This document shows, piece by piece, positions 39,050 through 46,988 of a stretch of 64,000 bases of DNA. The stretch spans positions 124,001 through 188,000 of the forward strand of contig CBDDCQ010000001.1 of NCBI GenBank assembly GCA_965226285.1, read 5' to 3'. The position numbers were made by a program, and so were the translations under genes. The stretch is from CBDDCQ01 sp965226285. GTDB taxonomy: Bacteria > Bacteroidota > Bacteroidia > Flavobacteriales > Ichthyobacteriaceae. The notes below the pieces were generated by a model that saw only the letters and a list, made by a program, of their open reading frames with translations, had not been told where the DNA came from and made no database searches. Each line of letters begins with the position of its first letter. The stretch's first letter is position 1.

Positions 39050-39955
39050 ATGAAATGCAAAAATATAGTGAAACAGGATACATCTTTTAAAACCATGCTT
39101 TTAGATCTTAAACAAATTACAAAATTTGGATTGACTATAAGTGTTGTATTTTCAGCTTTGATAGGTTACCTTTTGGGAATAGATACAGTAGATTGGAAAC
39201 AATTATGCACACTTGTAATAGGAGGTTATTTGATGGTAGGGTCATCTAATACCTTCAATCAAGTAATAGAAAGGGATAGAGATAAGGTAATGAAACGAAC
39301 TAAAAACAGACCTATTCCCGCAGGAAGAATGTCTGTAAATACAGGACTTATGATTGGTTTTTTATGTGCTACACTTGGGCTGTATTTGCTTTATTTGATC
39401 AATGTTAAAACTTTCACGTTGGGCTTTATTTCCATGCTTATATATGTATTGGCATATACCCCTTTGAAAACTAAAACGCCTCTTTCAGTACTTGTGGGAG
39501 CATTTCCTGGTGCTATTCCTTTTGCATTGGGTTGGGTTGCAGCTACAGATAGATTTGATGAAGTTGGCTTATTTCTTTTTCTCTTTCAGTTTTTATGGCA
39601 ATTCCCCCATTTTTGGGCAATTGCTTGGTTGCTCGATGAAGATTATAAAAAGGCAGGGTTTAAACTTTTGCCTACAGGAAAAAAAGATAATATTGCCGCT
39701 TTGCAAATATTTTTATATACCTTGATTATGATCCCAGTATCACTGTTTCCTGCATCAGGTTTACTAAAAGGATTAAATTTATCTGGTGTTTCTGGAATAT
39801 TGGTGTTTTCACTGGGCTTATATATATTGTATTATGCTATAAAAATGATTAAGGAAAAGACTAATGCTACTGCAAAAAAAATGATGCTCATGGCAGTAAT
39901 ATATTTGCCTTTAGTACAATTGGTATATATTATTGATAAAGTTTTTAACAGATAA
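39050..39955 (+). CDS. ctaB: Protoheme IX farnesyltransferase (haem O synthase)
   Basis: 301 residues, UbiA-type polytopic prenyltransferase that farnesylates haem b to haem O for the oxidase. The Asp-rich motif is in 'NTFNQVIERDRDKVMKRTKNRPIPAGR' (about residues 65-91; quoted in part as NQVIERDRDKVMKRT). A second charged loop is 'AWLLDEDYKKAGFKLLP' near 195. Eight or nine membrane helices are expected from the hydrophobic pattern. It is first in a run of co-directional oxidase genes, 22 bp before the next. A copy of its early codons is found at ~34120, left by the cas9 locus duplication. Confidence 0.95.
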   Translation: MKCKNIVKQDTSFKTMLLDLKQITKFGLTISVVFSALIGYLLGIDTVDWKQLCTLVIGGYLMVGSSNTFNQVIERDRDKVMKRTKNRPIPAGRMSVNTGLMIGFLCATLGLYLLYLINVKTFTLGFISMLIYVLAYTPLKTKTPLSVLVGAFPGAIPFALGWVAATDRFDEVGLFLFLFQFLWQFPHFWAIAWLLDEDYKKAGFKLLPTGKKDNIAALQIFLYTLIMIPVSLFPASGLLKGLNLSGVSGILVFSLGLYILYYAIKMIKEKTNATAKKMMLMAVIYLPLVQLVYIIDKVFNR

Positions 39956-39977
39956 ATACATTAAAATTTAAAAAGTT

Positions 39978-40547
39978 ATGAATACATTATCTTATGAGGA
40001 AAAACGAAAAGTAGGTAAACCTATGATATGGGTAGCTATCATAAGTATAGTAATGGCATTTGCCGGTCTTACCAGTGCTGTACTGGTACGAAGAGAATCT
40101 GAAGATTGGATACCTATAGAATTTCCCTATATGTTTTATGTGAGTTCAGCAGTCATTCTATTGAGCAGTATCACAATAGAATTTGCTAAATTTTTTGCAA
40201 AAAGACAAGATAAGGATAAAGCTACTAAGTTATTAGCCGTTACACTGGGATTGGGGTTGATATTTTTCTATACTCAATTTTCAGGTTTTGGAACATTGGT
40301 AGAAAATGGGGTGTTTTTCACAGGTAAAAACAGCAATATCTCAGGATCTTTTATATATGTAATTACGGTATTACACTTACTACATGTATTGGCAGGAGTA
40401 ATCTCTCTAATGATAGTTTTGTACCAAAATTATAAAGGTAAATACTTGCATGGAAAAACATTGGGATTAGAAATATCATGCATATTTTGGCACTTTTTGG
40501 ATATATTGTGGATATACCTTTTTATATTCCTTATTTTTATTCAGTAA
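39978..40547 (+). CDS. Haem-copper oxidase subunit III family protein (first copy)
   Basis: 189 residues with five predicted membrane helices. The opening 'MIWVAIISIVMAFAGLTSAVLVRRES' and closing 'ISCIFWHFLDILWIYLFIFL' are the family's first and last helices. It is the short form that in Bacteroidota pairs with a longer subunit III encoded next door. It would be part of the cytochrome c oxidase complex in the inner membrane. It lies between ctaB (22 bp) and the second subunit III (83 bp gap). Confidence 0.9.
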   Translation: MNTLSYEEKRKVGKPMIWVAIISIVMAFAGLTSAVLVRRESEDWIPIEFPYMFYVSSAVILLSSITIEFAKFFAKRQDKDKATKLLAVTLGLGLIFFYTQFSGFGTLVENGVFFTGKNSNISGSFIYVITVLHLLHVLAGVISLMIVLYQNYKGKYLHGKTLGLEISCIFWHFLDILWIYLFIFLIFIQ

Positions 40548-40630
40548 AAATAAAATAAAAATGCTTGAGTTGAGTATTTTTCTATCGCTTTTTAACTAAA
40601 TTTGCAGACTACATTTATATTGAAATTAAC

Positions 40631-41533
40631 ATGAATACAACAACAATAGAACACAAAACAGGTACTTGGGACGGAGGAAACGAACCGTTTAAAGTTAGTT
40701 ATGGTAAAAAGATGATGTGGTTCTTTATCGTTTCAGATGCACTTACATTTGCTGGTTTTTTGGCTACTTATGGTTTTATGAGGTATAGGTTTCCAGATAC
40801 ATGGCCCTTAGCAGATGAGGTATTTACTCATTTCCCATTTTTAGATGGAGAATATCCTATGCTCTATGTAGCATTGATGAGTTTTATACTTATTGTTTCT
40901 TCAGTTACTATGGTGCTCGCAGTGGATGCAGGACACAAGATGCAAAAGGCAAAGGTTACCTTTTATATGTTTCTCACTATTATAGGAGGACTTATATTTT
41001 TGCTTTCTCAAGCGTGGGAATGGAACCACTTTATACATGGTTCGCATGGAGCTATGGCACTCAAAGGAGGAGGTGATGTTGTACACTTTGCCAATAGCGA
41101 AGGAGAAAAAGTAACCTTAGCAAGTTTTGTAGGCAACCAGCCCCATGGCAAACACACCACCTATTCTGTAGAGCAAGTAAAAGAGGCTTTTGCAAAGCAT
41201 CCAGAATTAAACCTAAGACTTAGTAATAGAACCCTTGTACCCCAAGCAGAAGCTATGAAATACTTTGACGGGGCTCAGATAGTACAAGGAGCAAACCTAA
41301 AACAAAATGAATATGGTAAAACATTATTCGCTGATTTGTTCTTTTTTATTACTGGGTTTCATGGATTCCATGTATTCACAGGTATTATTATTAATATTGT
41401 AATATTTATAAATATACTTTTGGGTACTTATGAAAAGAGAAAAAGTTATGAAATGGTAGAGAAAGTAGGACTATATTGGCATTTTGTAGATTTGGTCTGG
41501 GTTTTTGTATTTACATTCTTCTACTTGGTATAA
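40631..41533 (+). CDS. Cytochrome c oxidase subunit III (second copy)
   Basis: 300 residues. Core helices match the family: 'KMMWFFIVSDALTFAGFLATYGFMRYRFP', 'LMSFILIVSSVTMVLAVDAG', 'LIFLLSQAWEWNHFI', 'FFITGFHGFHVFTGIIINI', 'VGLYWHFVDLVWVFVF' (each quoted or shortened from the frame). A soluble insertion of about 75 residues (145-225, rich in Gly, His and Gln) separates helices III and IV; such insertions are usual in this Bacteroidota form. A TAAATTTG element at 40597-40604 may give an internal promoter. Confidence 0.93.
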   Translation: MNTTTIEHKTGTWDGGNEPFKVSYGKKMMWFFIVSDALTFAGFLATYGFMRYRFPDTWPLADEVFTHFPFLDGEYPMLYVALMSFILIVSSVTMVLAVDAGHKMQKAKVTFYMFLTIIGGLIFLLSQAWEWNHFIHGSHGAMALKGGGDVVHFANSEGEKVTLASFVGNQPHGKHTTYSVEQVKEAFAKHPELNLRLSNRTLVPQAEAMKYFDGAQIVQGANLKQNEYGKTLFADLFFFITGFHGFHVFTGIIINIVIFINILLGTYEKRKSYEMVEKVGLYWHFVDLVWVFVFTFFYLV

Positions 41534-41561
41534 ATGATCTAATCATAAAACACTATTCAAA

Positions 41562-41885
41562 ATGGGAAATCACAATAAAGGAACAAAGTGGATTTGGATA
41601 ATATTTTTAATATTACTAATTATTACAACTATAGAAGTGATATTAGGTATCATTAAGCCAAAAGGTTTAGTGAGTACAGAATTACTTCATCTTAGCTTGC
41701 TAAATTGGTCGTTTTTGATACTTACTATACTCAAGGCTTATTATATTGTTTGGTACTTTATGCATCTAAAAGACGAGAAAAAAGGTATGAGATTAAGCGT
41801 TACGCTACCCTTATATATTTTTATACCTTATTTGGCTTTTATCGTATTGATAGAAGCAGCTTATACCTATGATATATTGGGGTGA
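41562..41885 (+). CDS. Cytochrome c oxidase subunit IV family protein
   Basis: 107 residues with three membrane helices (about 11-30, 47-68, 83-103) and the family's 'KAYYIVWYFMHLKDEKKGMRL' loop. Small accessory subunit of the bacterial haem-copper oxidase. Its stop overlaps the start of the next gene (ATGA, 41882-41885), so translation is probably coupled. Confidence 0.9.
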   Translation: MGNHNKGTKWIWIIFLILLIITTIEVILGIIKPKGLVSTELLHLSLLNWSFLILTILKAYYIVWYFMHLKDEKKGMRLSVTLPLYIFIPYLAFIVLIEAAYTYDILG

Positions 41886-42535
41886 TGAAACATAAAAAGA
41901 AATGGGCAATATTGATTGCTATATTATTGCTTCCTTCTTTTGTTTATTTAGGATTAACTACAGGTAAACACCATTTTGATAGATTGCCTATAGTGGATAG
42001 TCTTTTTTTAGAAAGTGATCATAATAATGCACTTGTTTTTAAAAATATTAAACAGATATTAGCAAATCGAATCAGTATTATCCACTTTCTCGGAAAGTTC
42101 AACAATGAGAGTAGAAATGTAAGTTTGAATGGACTTAAAAAATTATATGAAAAATATCATCGTTATCCTGATTTTCAAATGGTTTCTTTTATAGTGGGAA
42201 ATAAAAAGGAAATTATAGAAGAATTATCCTCTGTAAGCACTTCTTTTTCTGAAGATAAATGGCATTTTGTATCCATGATAGAAAATGAAATATTACTACT
42301 CAATGAGCAATTGAATCTTTTTAATACATTGAATAAAAATTATTATTCACCCTATTTCTTTATCATAGATAAGGATATTCATGTAAGAGCTGGGTATCCT
42401 GAAAGTCATCCTAATGAGCCATTTAAATATAATGGTAACGATGTATCTATGCTAAAAAAAATGGTAGATGATATACAAGTGTTATTAGCCGAATATAGCA
42501 TGGAACTCAAAAAGAATAACAAGTATAAGATGTAA
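41882..42535 (+). CDS. Membrane-anchored thioredoxin-like protein of the oxidase cluster
   Basis: 217 residues. One N-terminal membrane segment ('WAILIAILLLPSFVYLGL', residues 8-26) anchors a periplasmic domain whose strands fit a thioredoxin-like fold ('ISIIHFLGKF', 'FQMVSFIVGN', 'YFFIIDKDIHVRAGYP'). There is no CxxC or CxxxC, so it is unlikely to be redox-active in the usual way. It resembles a degenerate SCO paralogue and sits directly upstream of a true SCO gene, sharing one base with it. A role in copper-site assembly is inferred from context only. Confidence 0.7.
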   Translation: MMKHKKKWAILIAILLLPSFVYLGLTTGKHHFDRLPIVDSLFLESDHNNALVFKNIKQILANRISIIHFLGKFNNESRNVSLNGLKKLYEKYHRYPDFQMVSFIVGNKKEIIEELSSVSTSFSEDKWHFVSMIENEILLLNEQLNLFNTLNKNYYSPYFFIIDKDIHVRAGYPESHPNEPFKYNGNDVSMLKKMVDDIQVLLAEYSMELKKNNKYKM

Positions 42536-43164
42536 TGAAAAAAAACTGGATTATTATATTTATATTGGGGGGATTACTTATCTTTTGGGTTGTTAAGCAG
42601 TTTGTTTACAGAGCAGAAAAAGGAAAAACAGCATTAGCAACCATACAGAGAGTCCCAAACTTTAAGTTAGTCAATCAAGATGGAAAATACATTACAAATA
42701 AGGATTATTTAGGCAAGGTATATGTAGCAGAATTCTTTTTTACCACTTGTCCTAACATTTGTAAAGATATGAATGCCAATATGTTAAAATTACAAAATCA
42801 CTTTTTTGGGCATAAGAACTTTGGAATTTTATCTTTCAGCGTAAATCCCGAGTACGATACCACTGAAGTGCTCAAGGCGTATGCAAATAAATTAGGTGTA
42901 GTTTCTCCAAATTGGAATTTTCTTACTGGAGATCAAAGGTATATTTATAATTTGGCATTAAAAGGGTATTTTGTAACGGCTAAAGAAGATGAAATAGCTG
43001 AAGGTGGGTTTGTTCATTCTGAATATTTTGTTTTGGTAGATAAAAAAGGTAATATAAGATCTAGAGTGGAAAACGGTACCCCTAAAGCAGTGTATTTTGG
43101 TACTAATCCCAAAGAAATTCAAAAATTAAAGGAAGATATAACTATATTATTAAATGAAGAGTAA
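42535..43164 (+). CDS. SCO1/SenC family copper chaperone
   Basis: 209 residues. An N-terminal membrane anchor (5-21) precedes a thioredoxin-fold domain. The copper-binding CxxxC is 'FFTTCPNICKDMN' (about residues 76-80), and the third ligand His is in 'EGGFVHSEYFVLVDKKG' (about 162). It delivers copper to the CuA site of cytochrome c oxidase. The stop overlaps the start of the DUF420 gene by 11 bp. Confidence 0.93.
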   Translation: MKKNWIIIFILGGLLIFWVVKQFVYRAEKGKTALATIQRVPNFKLVNQDGKYITNKDYLGKVYVAEFFFTTCPNICKDMNANMLKLQNHFFGHKNFGILSFSVNPEYDTTEVLKAYANKLGVVSPNWNFLTGDQRYIYNLALKGYFVTAKEDEIAEGGFVHSEYFVLVDKKGNIRSRVENGTPKAVYFGTNPKEIQKLKEDITILLNEE

Positions 43165-43681
43165 AGATAATATATTTGTTCCCATTATTTATGCATTGTC
43201 TATCATAATTCCCATTGTAGTTGCACTATTGATATACCTGCCAGAAAGGTATGAACTCATAGGTGCTAAGGTAGATTCATTACCTTTTTTTCACGCTGTA
43301 TTGAACGGTTCTACAGCTATATTGCTTATATTAGCATTTATACAAGTAAAGAACAAGAAATATGATGCCCACAAAAAAACGATGACAATAGCTTTTATAT
43401 TCTCCTCTATATTCCTTGTATCTTATGTGGTTTCAAAATTAGAGCACTCTCCTACACCTTATGGAGGCGAAGGGTTGATACGGTATTTGTATTTCTTTAT
43501 TCTTATTACTCATATAGTATTTGCCATATTTATCGTTCCCTTAGCTTTGTTTTCTTTTTATAGAGGGCTTACCCATAATTTAGAAAAGCATAAAAAAATA
43601 TCCCGATGGACACTTCCTATATGGCTTTATGTAGCCGTTACAGGGGTATTAGTGTATGTATTTATGATGCCTTATTATTAA
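43154..43681 (+). CDS. DUF420 family membrane protein
   Basis: 175 residues with five membrane segments and conserved His residues in 'LPFFHAVLNGSTAILLI', 'KYDAHKKTM', 'ILITHIVFAIFIVPLAL' and 'HKKISRWTLPIWLYVAVTGVLVY'. The family is regularly found next to SCO genes and is implicated in cytochrome oxidase assembly; the exact role is not settled. Confidence 0.88.
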   Translation: MKSKDNIFVPIIYALSIIIPIVVALLIYLPERYELIGAKVDSLPFFHAVLNGSTAILLILAFIQVKNKKYDAHKKTMTIAFIFSSIFLVSYVVSKLEHSPTPYGGEGLIRYLYFFILITHIVFAIFIVPLALFSFYRGLTHNLEKHKKISRWTLPIWLYVAVTGVLVYVFMMPYY

Positions 43682-43689
43682 AAAATAAC

Positions 43690-43911
43690 ATGAAAAAAAT
43701 ACTTTATTTATTTGTTCTATTCTTTTATACGGATGTAATAAAATCCCAGTGCTCTATGTGTAAAGCCGTGGTAGAAACTGGAGAAGGAAACAATATGGCT
43801 GAGGGTATCAATGGGGGAATTTTATACCTTATGGCATTTCCTTATGTACTAGTAGGTATCGCTCTATTGGTATGGTATAAAAGGTATAAGGTAGGCAAAA
43901 AACATCAATAG
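43690..43911 (+). CDS. Small membrane protein with CxxC at the end of the oxidase operon
   Basis: 73 residues from ATG 43690, 8 bp after the DUF420 stop; an upstream in-frame ATG (43606) would overlap that gene and precede the signal. A signal peptide (1-18) leads to 'SQCSMCKAVVETGEG', then one membrane helix (about 42-64) and a basic tail. A CxxC at the exported end suggests metal or disulfide chemistry. Homologues at this position are seen in Bacteroidota oxidase clusters but have no assigned function. Confidence 0.75.
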   Translation: MKKILYLFVLFFYTDVIKSQCSMCKAVVETGEGNNMAEGINGGILYLMAFPYVLVGIALLVWYKRYKVGKKHQ

Positions 43912-44306
43912 ATAATAAAGTTATATACTTTATCCTAAAATAGTTGCACCCGTAAAATTATCATTTAGGGAATGATAAACTTTTTATTTATATAGAATAT
44001 TTTTATTGAGTTTATTCAGTAAGAACGTTTTATTTTACAGACGTGTAAATAAGCAAATTGAGTTTAAAAAGAGTATGTTTGAACCAGTCCTAAAGTAAAA
44101 AGTAGTTTTAAAAATGGAGCGGAAACAGCAGAGTTTACTATGAGAATTAGCAAGTTAGACAAGTTTATCTAAAAAAAATTAAGAAAAAGCTTTGCCATGT
44201 CAAAATTTTTTCTTATGTTTGTAATACATAAAATTATCAAAAAATACTATGAAAAGTAGGTAATTATAACATTTACAATTTAATAAATTATATATATTAA
44301 AAAAAT
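43912..44306. other. Intergenic region before the GIY-YIG gene
   Basis: No intact gene. A short coding-like stretch ends at a stop near 44170 ('NGAETAEFTMRISKLDKFI', plus strand), perhaps a remnant. The promoter at 44191-44221 is the clearest element. Confidence 0.5.
44191..44221 (+). promoter_or_regulatory. Bacteroidota-type promoter for the GIY-YIG/hutH unit
   Basis: TTTG (44191-44194), 19 nt, then TATGTTTG (44214-44221), an exact fit to TTTG-N19-TAnnTTTG. The leader would be about 80 nt. Confidence 0.75.
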
Positions 44307-45326
44307 ATGGGAAAAACGATTACTACACATTTAGTAGATGGTAAAATTGAGGGAATACAACGAATTCAAAGCAATGATTTTAATATGGGTGCATCTGTGA
44401 TCCCTCAAGCAAAATTCAAAAATATCAGCAAAGACGATATACATGATGAAGATACACTTGATGAAGTTACACGTGAATTAAAAAAACCTTGTTTATATAT
44501 TTTAATAGGGGAAGGAGAGCAAAAAAATGCGATTCAAGTCAAAGTGGCTCACAAGGAGGGCAATAGATTGAAGGTTGACAAAATATATGAAACTAAAATA
44601 TATATTGGGCAAAGCGAGGATTTTTTAGAAAGAATTAGGGGTCACATGAATGATGATAAAAAAACTTTTGTTCAAAAAGCTATAATTTTTACTTCTGAAT
44701 CTAACAGTCTTAACACAACATATACAAAATATTTAGAATGTTTAGCTATTAAAGAAGCAGATAAATGTGGCAATTGTTCCATTGAAAATAAGAATAAAAA
44801 TCCTAAAGATCCTACATTAAAGAAACACGAAGTTTCTGATGTAAAAAAGTTTTTCGAGCAAATAAAATTTATTACAGAATTTATAGGTATTTCTATTTTT
44901 AGAAGTAATACTACAAAAGAAAAAACAAAACAGAAAGAAAAACAACCTTTAAACACCTCCAATATTCCCAACCGTACTACAAAAGAACAAATAAAACAGA
45001 AAGAAGAACAACATGAAATATTTTTTTGTAAAAGAAAAGATACTATTGCACGAGGATATTATGATGGAAACGGTTTTACAGTATTAGCTGGAAGTACCAT
45101 ACAAAAGGAGGTTACACCTTCATTTGAAAAAAGAGCATCAAAAAAACGAAAAGAGAAACGAGAAAAAATATTAAAAGAATTTGTAGAATTAGAAAATGGG
45201 AAATATCGCTTGACTGAAGACTATCGCTTTAATTCACCAAATGAGGCATATAGTATTTGTACGGGAGGTATTGCTAACAGTAAGGAGGAGTGGAAAAAAA
45301 CAGGTAAAACTTTGAAGGAAATGTAA
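44307..45326 (+). CDS. GIY-YIG nuclease family protein with DUF4357 domain
   Basis: 339 residues. The GIY-YIG-like core is 'PCLYILIG...KIYIGQSEDFLERIRGH' (about residues 64-117; the first motif is YIL and the second YIG), followed by a Cys-containing segment ('ADKCGNCSIENK'). A low-complexity Lys/Glu linker (about 205-240) contains a short repeat ('TTKEKTKQKEKQP' / 'TTKEQIKQKEEQ'). The C-terminus (about 250-339) is DUF4357: 'ARGYYDGNGFTVLAGSTIQ' and 'FNSPNEAYSICTGGIANSKEEWK'. This combination is found in defence-associated and stand-alone proteins; the target is unknown. It ends 17 bp before hutH and shares its promoter. Confidence 0.8.
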   Translation: MGKTITTHLVDGKIEGIQRIQSNDFNMGASVIPQAKFKNISKDDIHDEDTLDEVTRELKKPCLYILIGEGEQKNAIQVKVAHKEGNRLKVDKIYETKIYIGQSEDFLERIRGHMNDDKKTFVQKAIIFTSESNSLNTTYTKYLECLAIKEADKCGNCSIENKNKNPKDPTLKKHEVSDVKKFFEQIKFITEFIGISIFRSNTTKEKTKQKEKQPLNTSNIPNRTTKEQIKQKEEQHEIFFCKRKDTIARGYYDGNGFTVLAGSTIQKEVTPSFEKRASKKRKEKREKILKEFVELENGKYRLTEDYRFNSPNEAYSICTGGIANSKEEWKKTGKTLKEM

Positions 45327-45343
45327 AAGATTTAAATAAAAAA

Positions 45344-46885
45344 ATGTTTAGATACGGATTAGATCATTTAACAGTAGGAAAAGCCTTACAGATATTAAAG
45401 GGAACATTATCTACAAATATTACTAAAGAAACAGAAGAAAAGATCACACATTGCCACAATCAAGTATTAGCTATTGCATACGCAGACAAAGCGGTTTATG
45501 GTATCAATACAGGTTTTGGACCTCTATGTAATACGATTATAGATAAAGAACAAACTAGTGAGTTACAACGTAATATTTTATTGAGTCATAGTGTGGGCGT
45601 AGGAAAACCTATACCTAAAGATATTGCCAAGTTAATGCTGATATTAAAAATTCACTCTTTTGCACAAGCTTATTCAGGTGTCTCGATGAGTGTGATCAAC
45701 CGCATTTTGTGGCATATTGAAAATGATATAATTCCAGTAGTACCCGAGCAAGGTTCGGTAGGAGCTTCAGGGGATTTATGCCCTTTAGCTCACTTATTTA
45801 TTCCTTTATTAGGCGAAGGAGAAGTATATTATAAAGGAGACCGAAAACCGGCTAACGAAGTATTAAAAGAATTTAATTTACTTCCTATTCAACTTGAACC
45901 CAAAGCTGGTTTGGCACTTATCAATGGTACACAATTTATTCTGGCACACGCAGTAATGGTGGTACACAAATTACACAATTGCCTAAACCAAGCCGACATT
46001 ATTACAGCTTTGATGATAGAGGGGCTATTGGCATCTAAGATGCCATTCCATGAAAATTTGCATAAAATAAGACCCTTTAAAGGCAATATACATGTAGCCC
46101 AAAGGATTTGGCAATTATTAAAGAATTCTAAAATTATAGAATCACATACAGATTGTAACCGTGTGCAAGACCCTTACTCGCTAAGATGTGTGCCACAAGT
46201 ACATGGCAGCTCACGTTCGGCATGGTTACACCTAAAGGAAACCGTAGAAATAGAAATGAATGCCATTACTGATAATCCTATTATATTTTCTAAAGATTTG
46301 ACCATTAGTGGAGGTAATTTTCACGGGCAACCTTTGGCAATGCCGTTAGATTACGCTTGCTTAGCTGCTGCTGAACTCGGTAGTATTTCTGATAGAAGGT
46401 CTTATTTCTCATTAGAAGGCAAAGCAGAAAATACCCCAAAATTACTACTTAAAGAAACAGGTATATACTCTGGATTTATGATGATACAATACACTTCTGC
46501 CGCGTTAGCAAGTGAAAATAAAGGACTTTGTTTTCCCGCAAGTGCCGATAGTATTCCTACCTCCCTCGGACAAGAAGATCACGTAAGTATGGGTTCTATT
46601 TCAGGACGTAAGGCATTGAAAGTTTGTGAAAATTTAGAGAATATTTTAGCTTGTGAGCTCATTTGTGCTGCTCAAGCCTTTGATTTTAAACGTCCTTTAA
46701 AGTCTAGTGAAGTCTTAGAAAAAGTACATACATATATTAGAGAACATATTAACCATATTACTGTAGATAGAATTTTTGCCAATGATATAACCAAAGCCAG
46801 AAAAATTATAAAAGGTCAAAAACTTATAGAACTAACAAAACCATACACCACTACAGATTTTGATGAGTTATTCGAAAATTATTAA
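45344..46885 (+). CDS. hutH: Histidine ammonia-lyase
   Basis: 513 residues. It deaminates histidine to urocanate, the first step of histidine degradation. The autocatalytic MIO cofactor forms from Ala-Ser-Gly in 'QGSVGASGDLCPLAHL' (about residues 141-143). Other family signatures are 'YGINTGFGPLCNT' near 48 and 'ITDNPIIF' with 'SGGNFHGQPLAM' near 310-330. Length is standard. hutU, the next enzyme of the pathway, lies 7.9 kb further on, separated by two giant lipoprotein-like frames. Confidence 0.95.
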   Translation: MFRYGLDHLTVGKALQILKGTLSTNITKETEEKITHCHNQVLAIAYADKAVYGINTGFGPLCNTIIDKEQTSELQRNILLSHSVGVGKPIPKDIAKLMLILKIHSFAQAYSGVSMSVINRILWHIENDIIPVVPEQGSVGASGDLCPLAHLFIPLLGEGEVYYKGDRKPANEVLKEFNLLPIQLEPKAGLALINGTQFILAHAVMVVHKLHNCLNQADIITALMIEGLLASKMPFHENLHKIRPFKGNIHVAQRIWQLLKNSKIIESHTDCNRVQDPYSLRCVPQVHGSSRSAWLHLKETVEIEMNAITDNPIIFSKDLTISGGNFHGQPLAMPLDYACLAAAELGSISDRRSYFSLEGKAENTPKLLLKETGIYSGFMMIQYTSAALASENKGLCFPASADSIPTSLGQEDHVSMGSISGRKALKVCENLENILACELICAAQAFDFKRPLKSSEVLEKVHTYIREHINHITVDRIFANDITKARKIIKGQKLIELTKPYTTTDFDELFENY

Positions 46886-46988
46886 AATAGGATAAGCGTA
46901 AATTATTAATTTGGAATTTTTAACGTTCAAAAATAATAAAAACAAATTTAAAATTTTTCATAATTTAAATATAACTTTAATTTATTAG

